A DNA stretch of 64,000 nt. Origin: Nocardiopsis_B mangrovi (lineage in GTDB: Bacteria; Actinomycetota; Actinomycetes; Streptosporangiales; Streptosporangiaceae). A program made the position numbers and the translations under genes. The stretch lies in contig NZ_JBHSFQ010000002.1 in assembly GCF_042653925.1 (NCBI RefSeq), positions 124,001-188,000 of the forward strand, in the 5' to 3' direction. Below the pieces are notes generated by a model. It saw only the letters and a program-made list of their open reading frames with translations. It did not search any database and was not told where the DNA came from. Positions 17,286 through 25,155 of this stretch are shown piece after piece. Every line of letters starts with the position of its first letter. Positions within the stretch are counted from its first letter, which is position 1.

Positions 17286-18869
17286 ATGACCGATACCGTC
17301 ACGGCCGCGCCGGAGGCGCCGCCCAAGACACGATTCCGCGGCGGGCCGTGGGGCACGCTCGTCGCCATCGCGTTCGGCGTGATGATGGTCGCTCTCGACG
17401 GCACGATCGTGGCCGTGGCCAATCCGGCCATCGGCGCCGACCTCAACGCCTCGCTCGCCGAACTCCAGTGGGTCACCCACGGCTACCTGCTCGGCCTGGC
17501 GGTGTTCCTGATCACCGCCGGCAAGCTCGGCGACCGCTTCGGCCACCGCAACGTCTACATGGTCGGCATCGTCGGGTTCACCATCACCTCGGTGGCGATC
17601 GCGCTGTCGGGCACCGTGGCCGTCCTGGTCGGCCTGCGCATCCTCCAGGGGGTGTGCGGTGCGACCATCACGCCCGCGGCAATGGGCCTGCTGCGCTCCA
17701 ACTTCCCGCCGCACATGCTCGGCCGCGCCTTCGGCGTGTTCGGCAGCCTGCTGGGTGCCGCCATGGCGGCCGGGCCCATCGTGGGCGGCATCCTGGTCTC
17801 GGCGTTCGGCTGGCACTCCGCCTTCCTCATCAACCTGCCCGTCGGCATCGTCGCGCTGGCCGCCGCGGTGTGGCTGATCGGCGCCAACCGCCCCACCGAC
17901 CCCGGCTCCCGGTTCGACCTGCCCGGGGTGCTGCTCCTCAGCGCCGCCATCTTCGCCCTGGTCTGGGCGCTGGTCGAGGGCCCGGTCGTGGGCTGGGCGC
18001 ACGCCGAGACCCTCGGCGTGCTGGGGGCCGCTCTGGTGATGGGGGCCGCGTTCGTGCTGTGGGAGCTGCGGGCGGCCCACCCGCTGCTGCCCATGGGCAT
18101 CTTCCGGCTGCCCACCATCTCCATCGGCACGGTCCTCATGCTCCTGACCGCCCTCGGGTTGATGGGGTCGCTGTTCTTCGTGACCTTCTACCTCCAGGGC
18201 GTCCGCGGGCTCAGCCCCATGCAGACCGGGGTCCAGCTGCTGCCGCTGACCCTGATGATCGGCCTCTTCGGCACCCCGGCCGGGCGGATCATGGACCGGT
18301 TCGGCACGCGTGTGCCCACCGTGGCCGGCCTCGTCTTCGCCGCCATGGCCCTGTTCATGCTGTCGCGGCTGACCTTCGACACCGGGGCCGTCTTCACCTC
18401 GGTGGCGTTCCTGCTCCTGGGCCTCGGACTCAGCCTGGTCATGACCGGGGCGACCGCCGCCATCCTCACCAGCGCGCCGGTCTCCCTGGCCGGAGTCGCC
18501 GCGGGGATGCAGCAGGCCGCCATGCAGCTCGGCGGCTCGATCGGCACCGCGGTCCTGGGGGCGATGCTGTCGCTGACCATCGTCGGCAGCCTGCCGGGCC
18601 ACTACGCCGACCAGGGTCTGGAGGAGCCGGGCGCCGCCGCTGTCGCCGACATGCAGAGCACGGTGTCGCAGGGCGGGGCGGTCGTCCCCGAGTCCGCGAC
18701 CGCCGAGGTCGCCGAGGCCGTCACCCGCGCCAGCCACCTCGCCTTCATCGACGGCATCCACCTCGCCTTCGGGATCGCCGCGGCCGTCATGGCCGCCGCG
18801 GCCGTCCTGGCCTGCTTCATGAAGCCGGCCGCCCGCAACGGGTCGGCGGAGCCGGTGGTGCACATCTGA
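17286..18869 (+). CDS. DHA2-type MFS multidrug efflux transporter
   Basis: 527 aa from ATG 17286. It has the 14-helix EmrB/QacA plan, with motif D1 and motif A intact (MMVALDGTIVAVANPAIG; GKLGDRFGHRNVYM) and motif C in the fifth helix region (GSLLGAAMAAGPIVGGILV). The family exports drugs or metabolites by proton antiport. Divergent tetR control suggests induction by a toxic compound. It lies directly upstream of the lantibiotic cluster but is separated from it by a strong terminator, so a role in lantibiotic immunity is possible but unsupported. Confidence 0.92.
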   Translation: MTDTVTAAPEAPPKTRFRGGPWGTLVAIAFGVMMVALDGTIVAVANPAIGADLNASLAELQWVTHGYLLGLAVFLITAGKLGDRFGHRNVYMVGIVGFTITSVAIALSGTVAVLVGLRILQGVCGATITPAAMGLLRSNFPPHMLGRAFGVFGSLLGAAMAAGPIVGGILVSAFGWHSAFLINLPVGIVALAAAVWLIGANRPTDPGSRFDLPGVLLLSAAIFALVWALVEGPVVGWAHAETLGVLGAALVMGAAFVLWELRAAHPLLPMGIFRLPTISIGTVLMLLTALGLMGSLFFVTFYLQGVRGLSPMQTGVQLLPLTLMIGLFGTPAGRIMDRFGTRVPTVAGLVFAAMALFMLSRLTFDTGAVFTSVAFLLLGLGLSLVMTGATAAILTSAPVSLAGVAAGMQQAAMQLGGSIGTAVLGAMLSLTIVGSLPGHYADQGLEEPGAAAVADMQSTVSQGGAVVPESATAEVAEAVTRASHLAFIDGIHLAFGIAAAVMAAAAVLACFMKPAARNGSAEPVVHI

Positions 18870-19188
18870 TCCGCCGGCCGGCCCCCGCGGCCCCGGCACC
18901 GGAACCCCTCCGGTGCCGGGGCCGCGGCCGTTTCCGGGGCCCGGCGGGCGGTTCCCCGGAAACGGCCGTGCATCACGGACGGATCGCCTCATGTGGCCGT
19001 TAATGGGGAATCCGCGTATTTATGGAAGAACAATCCGGTCGGTACGTCGAAAATGTGCGTGGAACCAAGGGGTTAAAATTCACCTGCGGCTCCTCGGGCG
19101 CGGGATATCGGCGAGACTGAAAGTCGATCGGTCACGTTCTTCGCGGGTTCGCGCGGTGGGCCCGCGTCATCGGGATGGAGAAACGGTA
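18870..19188. other. Intergenic region upstream of the lantibiotic regulator
   Basis: After the MFS terminator the sequence turns AT-rich (about 18995-19130, for example GTATTTATGGAAGAACAAT and GGGGTTAAAATTCA). This is unusual here and suggests a regulated promoter for the BTAD gene. No gene is supported. Confidence 0.5.
18887..18925 (+). terminator. Strong hairpin terminator after the MFS gene
   Basis: GCGGCCCCGGCACCGGA (18887-18903) is perfectly complementary to TCCGGTGCCGGGGCCGC (18909-18925) with a 5-nt loop. It lies 18 nt past the stop codon and should isolate the lantibiotic cluster from readthrough. Confidence 0.8.
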
Positions 19189-20019
19189 TTGGCTCAAGGG
19201 GTGGTCTTCCGTGTCCTGGGTCCGCTGGAGGTCGTTTGGGGCGCGCGGGCGGTCCGTATCCCGGCGGGCAAGCAGCGCACTCTGCTGGCCTCGCTGCTGC
19301 TGAGCCCCAACGACGTCGTACCGATGGAGGACCTGGTCGGCCTGCTGTGGGACGACGGGCTCCCGGACAGCCCGCGAGCCGCCCTGCACACCTGCCTGAC
19401 CCGGCTGCGCACGACCCTGGGGCGCCACGAGGAAGGGCTCTCCGGGCTGATCCGCACCTCGGCGGCGGGGTACGTGATCGACGCCGACGCCGCGAGCCTC
19501 GACCTGCTGCGGTTTCGCGCGCACGTCGCGTCGTCGCACGCCGCCGCCGCCGCGTGCGACGACGCGGCCGAGGCCGCGGCGCTGGTCGAGGCGCTGTCGC
19601 TGTGGCGGGGGCCCGTGCTGCCCGACGTGCGCTCGGCGTCGCTGCACCACGACGTCGTCCCGCGGGTCACCGAGGAGTGGCTGCGCGCGCGTGAACGCTG
19701 CCACGAGCTCGACCTCGCCCGCGGGCGGCACGACGAGCTGGTGGGGGAGCTGCGGGTGCTGATCCGTCGCTACCCCTTCCACGAGCGCTTCTGGCACCAG
19801 CTCATCCTCTCGCTGTACCGCTGCGGGCGCCGGGTGGAGGCGCTACAGGCGTTCCGCGACGTCAGCGTGCGCCTGCGCGACGAGATGGGCATGGACCCCA
19901 GCGAGCAGCTCCGCACGCTGCACCTGGCCATTCTGCGGGGCGACCCCGATCTGATGGGGGTGGGGGGCCGGGCGGTCCACCGATACGGACGTTTCGGGAA
20001 ATCCGCGGAAATCGGCTGA
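19189..20019 (+). CDS. SARP/BTAD transcriptional activator of the lantibiotic cluster
   Basis: 276 aa if started at TTG 19189, which has a GGAG 8 nt upstream; GTG 19201 is an alternative. An OmpR-like DNA-binding domain (VFRVLGPLEVVWG to SAAGYVIDAD) is followed by a bacterial transcriptional activator domain (LWRGPVLPDV, LRVLIRRYPFHERFWHQLIL, RVEALQAFRDVSVRLRDEMG). There is no NB-ARC ATPase, so this is a small SARP. The cinnamycin and kyamicin clusters carry a SARP (CinR1/KyaR1), reported as an activator for kyamicin. Position just upstream of the biosynthetic genes supports that role here. Its promoter lies in an AT-rich tract. Confidence 0.88.
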   Translation: MAQGVVFRVLGPLEVVWGARAVRIPAGKQRTLLASLLLSPNDVVPMEDLVGLLWDDGLPDSPRAALHTCLTRLRTTLGRHEEGLSGLIRTSAAGYVIDADAASLDLLRFRAHVASSHAAAAACDDAAEAAALVEALSLWRGPVLPDVRSASLHHDVVPRVTEEWLRARERCHELDLARGRHDELVGELRVLIRRYPFHERFWHQLILSLYRCGRRVEALQAFRDVSVRLRDEMGMDPSEQLRTLHLAILRGDPDLMGVGGRAVHRYGRFGKSAEIG

Positions 20020-20191
20020 TCATCCGGTGCTCCGGGTGAATACCACCGATTTCAGGGTGGCAAGCGCGAAGAAAGCCGAGTGAAAGGCGTGCCGAATTAT
20101 ATTCATGGTGCACGGCACGGAGTAAACGGCGTAGGGCGCGCTCCGGGCGGCCTGTGCGCGCGCCGAGACCACCCAGTGAGGAAGGACGTCG

Positions 20192-20548
20192 ATGAGCGTA
20201 AAGCCCCCGACCATTTATGAGGGCGTCGACACGATCCGCCAGATCCAGATCCTGATGGTCCTGTGCTCACTGCTGCCGCCCGACGGAAAGCTGCGCGAAG
20301 TCCTGGAGCTGTCGCTCGCGCTGCACGAGGAGCACCTGCTCCCCCGGGTCGCACCCGTCCCCGGCCTGCATCCCCACACCGTCAAGGAGTGGCTCGAAGC
20401 CCTGTGGATCCACGGAGACCCGTCCCCGGCCGTGAAGGAGTTGGTCGACTGGCAGAAGGAGAGCGACAACATGAGCGCCGCCATAGCCGAGCTGAAGAAC
20501 TTCGAGCAGCAGACCGGCGTGCAGCTGGTCCCCACGAAGATCCCGTGA
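20192..20548 (+). CDS. cinorf7: Cinorf7/DurN-like lysinoalanine-forming protein
   Basis: 118 aa from ATG 20192 with GAGGAAGGA 6-7 nt upstream. It is a small helical protein (MSVKPPTIYEGVDTIRQIQI; EWLEALWIHGDPSPAVKELV) without a general-purpose family motif. I call it from context: in cinnamycin and duramycin clusters a protein of about this length directly precedes the precursor gene and catalyses addition of Lys19 to dehydroalanine-6, giving the lysinoalanine bridge. For DurN this chemistry is reported to use the hydroxyl on Asp15. Ser6, Asp15 and Lys19 are all present in the adjacent core peptide. Identification rests on synteny and length, not alignment. Confidence 0.75.
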   Translation: MSVKPPTIYEGVDTIRQIQILMVLCSLLPPDGKLREVLELSLALHEEHLLPRVAPVPGLHPHTVKEWLEALWIHGDPSPAVKELVDWQKESDNMSAAIAELKNFEQQTGVQLVPTKIP

Positions 20549-20579
20549 TCGTACCGCGTCACCGTTCAGGAGGATGAAC

Positions 20580-20819
20580 ATGTCCGACACCATGATCCTG
20601 CAGCAGGCCGTCGTCGACGGCGATTTCCGCAGCGCGCTTCTGGCCGACCCCGCGGCCTTCGGCCTCACGCCGGCCGACGTGCCCGCGGGCGTCGAGCGGC
20701 AGGACCAGGAGGCGCTGGACGCCTTCACCGACAGCATCGTCGCCAATGAGGTCTACGCCTGCGCCAGCACGTGCAGCTTCGGGCCGTTCACCCTCGCCTG
20801 CGACGGCAACACCAAGTAG
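20580..20819 (+). CDS. cinA: Cinnamycin-type (class II) lantibiotic precursor peptide
   Basis: 79 aa: a 60-residue leader and the 19-residue core CASTCSFGPFTLACDGNTK (codons 20760-20816). The ATG at 20580 is 6 nt after AGGAGG; the ATG at 20574 abuts that site and is unlikely. The leader (MILQQAVVDGDFRSALLADP) closely parallels the cinnamycin leader and ends VYA, a signal-peptidase-type AXA-like site. Compared with cinnamycin (CRQSCSFGPFTFVCDGNTK) the core differs at positions 2, 3, 4, 12 and 13. All residues for the three thioether rings (1-18, 4-14, 5-11), the 6-19 lysinoalanine bridge and Asp15 hydroxylation are kept. Thr4 would make the 4-14 ring a methyllanthionine. Such peptides bind phosphatidylethanolamine. 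Confidence 0.97.
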   Translation: MSDTMILQQAVVDGDFRSALLADPAAFGLTPADVPAGVERQDQEALDAFTDSIVANEVYACASTCSFGPFTLACDGNTK

Positions 20820-20836
20820 CCGCGTAGCCGCGTCAC

Positions 20837-20868
20837 CGGCGGCGGGTCGTCCCGCGTGCCCGCCGCCG
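20837..20868 (+). terminator. Attenuator-like hairpin between precursor and synthetase genes
   Basis: CGGCGGCGGG (20837-20846) pairs with CCCGCCGCCG (20859-20868) in the 81-nt gap between the precursor gene and lanM. Partial terminators at this place are common in lantibiotic operons and give more precursor than enzyme transcript. There is no U-tract, so efficiency is unknown. Confidence 0.5.
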
Positions 20869-20900
20869 CCCCCTCCGCCGACCATGGGAGCCCCTCCAGC

Positions 20901-23900
20901 ATGGGAAACGCCTATCCCGTCGACCTAGCGGCGCGTGCCTGCAACCTGTCCGAGCGCATGCGCGTCGCGGACGCGCTGGGCGCCCTCGGCCCGGCGGAGG
21001 GCTACGACGGGCTCCACCCCGCCGACACCTGGAAGATCGACCGCGTGGCGGGGAAGCTGGCCCTGAAGTCCGCCCGGGCGGCCCGCAACGGAGGGGGTCC
21101 CGCCGCACACGCCAAGGACCGGCTCGTTGACGTCCTCACGGCGCACCGCCTGCGTGAACTCGCCCTCGACCGCGCCCCCGACGACCCCGCCCAGGCCACC
21201 GCCCGCAAACTGCTCACCGAGACCCACCGCGCGTGGCTGCCCACCTACCGCTCGGCGCTCGACCGCTTCGCCGAGGCCGCCGGCGAGCCGGACGCCGACT
21301 GGCGCCGCGCCGACACCTACTACGGCCGGCTCGCCATCGCCTGCGAGCCCTTCCTGCTCGAACTCGGCCGCCTGCTGCGCGAGGCCGTGCACCGCCCGGC
21401 ACCCCCGGGGAGCGCGCGGATCTCCCCGCAGGTCGTGGCCGACTTCCAGCACCACCTGCTCGACCGCTTCGAACTCGCGCTGGCCTGGGCGGTCGAGGCC
21501 GACGCCAAGGTGTACTGCGCCCGGACCGGCGCCGACCCCGCGACCGCTTCGCGCGACGACTACCGGCGCTACCTCGACCACACCTTCCGCGACCCCGCGG
21601 CCTATCACGACTTCTACCGCCGCTTCCCGGTCCTGGGCCGGTGGCTGGCCCAGGTCACGCGGCTGCTCGCCGACTTCGGCCGCGACCTCGTCGGCCACCT
21701 CGCCGCCGATTCCGCGGCCATCGCGGACGCCTTCTTCGACCGCGGCGTCACCGCCGTCCGCTCACTGCGGCTGGGCAACTCCGACCACCACGCCGGCGCG
21801 CGCAGCGTCGCCTTCATCGAGGTCGAACTCGACGGCGGCGCCTCCGGCACCGTGGTCTACAAGCCGCGCTGCATCCGTTCCGAAGCCGCCATGCAGACCC
21901 TGCTGCGCCGCCTGAGCGACGACGGCGTGATCGCGTTCGCCGGGCGCGCCGTCCTGCCCCGCGACGGCTACGGCTACGAGGCCCACATCCCGGCCGGCCG
22001 CAACCGCGTCGAGGCCCGCGCCGACGTCGAGCACGTCTACCGGCAGCTGGGCGGCTACCTCGGCATCTTCTACGTGCTGGGCGGCGGCGACCTCCACTTC
22101 GAGAACGTCATCGTGGCCGACGGCGACGCCTTCGTCTGCGACTGCGAGACCGTGCTGGGCGTGCGCCCGGCGGGGCAGCCGGACAAGGAGGGCAGCCTCC
22201 TCGACTCCGTCTTCGGCACCGGGCTGCTGGAATGGCCCAATTCCGCGGCCCGCGACGGCGACCCCGCCGTCATGCACATCAGCGGCTACACCGGCGGCAC
22301 CTCCTACGAGATCCCGATCGCCGTCCCCCGGGTCACCGGCGACCGCCTCACCTTCCGCAGCGCGGTCACCCACGTGTCCGGCGTCGAGATCCGGCCCGGT
22401 GCCGCCAACCGGGTCTTCCTCGGCGATGAGCTCATGCAGCCCGGCGACTTCACCGACGCCATCGCCGACGGCTTCCGCCGGGTCTACGCGTGGTTCCAGG
22501 ACGACCCCGAGTCCAGCGCCGCCTGCGTGGCCGGGGCCTTCGCCGACGCCTCCGTCCGGTTCATCAACCGCAGCACCCAGGTCTACGCGCAGTCCCTCCT
22601 GTCGGCGCGCCACCCCAAGGCGCTCGCCGACCCGCTCGAAGTCGACCTGCTCACCAGCGCGGTGCGCACCCATCCGCGCGCCTGGGACGACGGCGGGGTC
22701 CTCGTCGAGCGCGAACTCGACTCGCTGTGGCGGCTCGACATCCCCATCTTCACCGTCGCCACCGGCGACCTCGGCCTGACCCACGACCACGGCAGCGCCA
22801 TCCCGTCCTACCTCGCGCTCTCGCCGATCGACCACATCACCCGACGCATCGGCCGGCTGTCCGACGCCAACCTGACCCGGCAGCGCCACTACATCACCGC
22901 GAGCCTCTCGACCGGGGAGATCACCGCCCCGTCGTTCGCCGCGGCCTGCCTGGACCAGGCGGCGCAGGTGGGCGAGCGCCTGTGCGACATGCTGCGCGAG
23001 CCCGCCGCCCCGGCGCCGTGGACCTCCTTCGACCTGCGCGACGGACACACCGTCGAGGCCGATGTCGAAGGCGACCTCTACCACGGCTCCGCCGGAATCG
23101 GCCTGTTCCTCGCCTACCTCGACTCCCTCGTGCCGCGGCCCGCGTTCCGGCACGCGGCCCGCCGGGCGCTCGGCCACGCCGCGGCGGCCCCCGACACCGG
23201 CCGCATCGGCGCGTTCCAGGGCACCGGCGGGCTCATCTACCTGCTCACGCACCTCTCCCGGCTCTGGGACGACCCCGCACTGCTCGACCACGCGGTCCGG
23301 CTCGCCGACGGACTGCGCCCCCGCATCGGCGACGACCGCCGGCTCGACATCCTCGACGGAGCCGCCGGCCTGGTCCCGGTCCTGCTCGGCCTGGCCGACG
23401 CCACCGGCGGCCACGGACTCGACGCCGCGCGCATGTGCGGCGACCACCTGCTGCGCACCGCCCGGGCCGGCTCCGGCACGCTGAGCTGGCCGCAGCCCGA
23501 CGGCGACGGCACACCGCACCTCACCGGTTTCACCCACGGGACCGCGGGCTTCGGCTGGTCGCTCATCAGCCTCGGCGCCCGCCTGGACCGCACCGACTAC
23601 ACCGACGCCGGACGGCGCGCGTTCGGCCACGAGGCCCGGTTCTTCGACGACGCCGAACGGGACTGGTACGACCTGCGCACCTCGGGCGGCGGCGTGGCGC
23701 GCAACGGCCGCCACTACGCCAACGCCTGGTGCAACGGCGCCGCCGGGATCGGGCTGAGCCGCATCGCCGCCTGGTCCGCCCTCGGCCGCGACGACGACTC
23801 CCTCATGCACGACGCCCGCCTGGCGCTGTCCGCCACCATGCGCAACTTCCCGCGGCTGCGCAACGACACCCTCTGCCACGGCCGGTCCGGCAACGCCGAG

Positions 23901-24152
23901 CTCCTGCTGCGCTTCGCCCTGCTCAACGACGAGCCGGCGTTCCGGATGGAGGCCAACGTCCAGGTCCAGACCCAGTGGCGCAACCTCGACGAAAGCCGGA
24001 GCGGGGGAACCGGTGCCAGCACCGACTTCTTCCCCGGCCTGCTCCTGGGCATCTCCGGCATGGGGATGCACCTGCTGCGCCTGGCCCACCCCGAACGGGT
24101 GCCGTCCGTCCTGCTGCTCGATCCGCCACCGGCCGCAACCGACCAGAGGTAG
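20901..24152 (+). CDS. cinM: Class II lanthipeptide synthetase LanM (CinM-like)
   Basis: 1083 aa from ATG 20901, the usual LanM length. The N-terminal half is the DUF4135 dehydratase domain, which phosphorylates Ser/Thr and eliminates phosphate; conserved segments include VVYKPRCIRSEAAMQTLLRR (about residue 320) and GGGDLHFENVIVADGDAFVC (about 394-415). The C-terminal LanC-like cyclase has the zinc ligands C944 (WCNGAAGIG), C992 and H993 (DTLCHGRSGN), plus YHGSAGIGLFLAYL and GFTHGTAGFGWS. It would dehydrate Ser/Thr of the core at 20760-20816 and close the three (Me)Lan rings. It is in line with the precursor and hydroxylase genes. Confidence 0.96.
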   Translation: MGNAYPVDLAARACNLSERMRVADALGALGPAEGYDGLHPADTWKIDRVAGKLALKSARAARNGGGPAAHAKDRLVDVLTAHRLRELALDRAPDDPAQATARKLLTETHRAWLPTYRSALDRFAEAAGEPDADWRRADTYYGRLAIACEPFLLELGRLLREAVHRPAPPGSARISPQVVADFQHHLLDRFELALAWAVEADAKVYCARTGADPATASRDDYRRYLDHTFRDPAAYHDFYRRFPVLGRWLAQVTRLLADFGRDLVGHLAADSAAIADAFFDRGVTAVRSLRLGNSDHHAGARSVAFIEVELDGGASGTVVYKPRCIRSEAAMQTLLRRLSDDGVIAFAGRAVLPRDGYGYEAHIPAGRNRVEARADVEHVYRQLGGYLGIFYVLGGGDLHFENVIVADGDAFVCDCETVLGVRPAGQPDKEGSLLDSVFGTGLLEWPNSAARDGDPAVMHISGYTGGTSYEIPIAVPRVTGDRLTFRSAVTHVSGVEIRPGAANRVFLGDELMQPGDFTDAIADGFRRVYAWFQDDPESSAACVAGAFADASVRFINRSTQVYAQSLLSARHPKALADPLEVDLLTSAVRTHPRAWDDGGVLVERELDSLWRLDIPIFTVATGDLGLTHDHGSAIPSYLALSPIDHITRRIGRLSDANLTRQRHYITASLSTGEITAPSFAAACLDQAAQVGERLCDMLREPAAPAPWTSFDLRDGHTVEADVEGDLYHGSAGIGLFLAYLDSLVPRPAFRHAARRALGHAAAAPDTGRIGAFQGTGGLIYLLTHLSRLWDDPALLDHAVRLADGLRPRIGDDRRLDILDGAAGLVPVLLGLADATGGHGLDAARMCGDHLLRTARAGSGTLSWPQPDGDGTPHLTGFTHGTAGFGWSLISLGARLDRTDYTDAGRRAFGHEARFFDDAERDWYDLRTSGGGVARNGRHYANAWCNGAAGIGLSRIAAWSALGRDDDSLMHDARLALSATMRNFPRLRNDTLCHGRSGNAELLLRFALLNDEPAFRMEANVQVQTQWRNLDESRSGGTGASTDFFPGLLLGISGMGMHLLRLAHPERVPSVLLLDPPPAATDQR

Positions 24153-24166
24153 GTGCAACCCCGCAC

Positions 24167-25105
24167 ATGTCGATCCAGTCCTGCACCGAGTTCCTGCACG
24201 CCGCGCACGCGTCGCCGGACCTCATGCGCACGCTCCGGACCATGACCGGTCCCAAGGAGATCATCGCCCTGGGAGCGCGGCACGGCTACGACTTCCGCCT
24301 CACCGACCTCGCCGCGGCGTCGTCGACGTTCACCCCCGCCGCGGCGTCCGGGAACGGGGGGTCCGGCGGCCCGGCCCCGTCGGCTCCCGCGGCGGCCGGG
24401 GACACCCGCCCCCGGCCGGGTGAGAGCGGCTTCTACCACCACGAGTACGCCATCGCCGACATCCCGGGATTCGGCGCCGTGCTCGACCAGCTCCCGCGGC
24501 TGAAGATCAAGCCCGGCTCCGTCGACCTCGCCCGCTTCGCCGAGCGGTTCCGCGACGAGGACCTCCGCTCGACCGACCTGTCCCCCGCGAGCGAGGAGTT
24601 CGACCGCTGGCGCGCCGGCGTGGAGCATGAGGAGGGCGACAGCGGGGGCGCCCACCGGCGCGGGTTCCACCTCGTGAACCTCGACGAGCACATCGACCAC
24701 CCCGGCTACGCGGACTACCTCGACGCCAAGAACGCCACCATCGCCGCGCTGGAGGACGCCTTCGGCACCGAGATCCGCTTCTCGGGCTCGATGTGGTACC
24801 CGCCCTCCGGCTACCGGCTCTGGCACACCAACGAGACCCAGCCCGGCTGGCGGATGTACATCGTCGACGTCGACGCGCCCTTCGACGACCCCGCCCGCAC
24901 CACGTTCTTCCGGTACATGAACCCGGCCACCGGCGAGATCGTGACCCTGGGGGAGCGCCCGCGCATCGTCCGCTTCTTCAAGGTGGAGCAGGATCCACGG
25001 CACCTCTTCTGGCACTGCATCGTCAACCCCACCGAACGCGACCGCTGGAGCTTCGGCTTCGCGGTCCCCGAGGACTGGCCGGTGCGGCTCGGGCTGGCCA
25101 CCTGA
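24167..25105 (+). CDS. cinX: CinX-like 2-oxoglutarate/Fe(II) peptide hydroxylase with Nif11-like N-terminus
   Basis: 312 aa from ATG 24167, 14 nt after lanM. CinX hydroxylates Asp15 of the cinnamycin core, needed for target binding and for lysinoalanine closure. Residues 1 to about 52 (CTEFLHAAHASPDLMRTL, KEIIALGARHGYDFRLTDL) look like a Nif11 leader-type domain. An Ala/Pro/Gly linker of about 40 residues follows. The catalytic part shows candidate iron-ligand histidines H220 (YRLWHTNETQPGW) and H283 (HLFWHCIVNP), with Arg residues after it suited to 2-oxoglutarate binding. The usual HxD/E is HTN-E here, so the carboxylate ligand is uncertain. Whether all CinX proteins share the N-terminal domain is not known to me. 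Confidence 0.88.
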   Translation: MSIQSCTEFLHAAHASPDLMRTLRTMTGPKEIIALGARHGYDFRLTDLAAASSTFTPAAASGNGGSGGPAPSAPAAAGDTRPRPGESGFYHHEYAIADIPGFGAVLDQLPRLKIKPGSVDLARFAERFRDEDLRSTDLSPASEEFDRWRAGVEHEEGDSGGAHRRGFHLVNLDEHIDHPGYADYLDAKNATIAALEDAFGTEIRFSGSMWYPPSGYRLWHTNETQPGWRMYIVDVDAPFDDPARTTFFRYMNPATGEIVTLGERPRIVRFFKVEQDPRHLFWHCIVNPTERDRWSFGFAVPEDWPVRLGLAT

Positions 25106-25155
25106 GCCGTGGAGGACCGCCGCGGCCGCCGCGGCGGCGCGACGCCTACGAAGGG

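Noticed and set aside
20020..20100. Possible SARP heptamer repeats upstream of the 118-aa gene (GGGTG at 20034 and 20055)
   Set aside because: Spacing is 21 bp and only two weak matches occur; not enough to claim a SARP box.
20574..20579. ATG at 20574 as start of the lantibiotic precursor
   Set aside because: It touches the AGGAGG sequence directly, leaving no spacing; the ATG at 20580 has the right 6-nt distance.
21762..24158. Long open frame (798 codons) on the minus strand opposite lanM
   Set aside because: Shadow of high-GC third-position bias; composition is low-complexity Val/Gly/Asp/Glu with no family motif, while lanM on the plus strand has all catalytic residues. The same applies to the other long antisense frames in the window.
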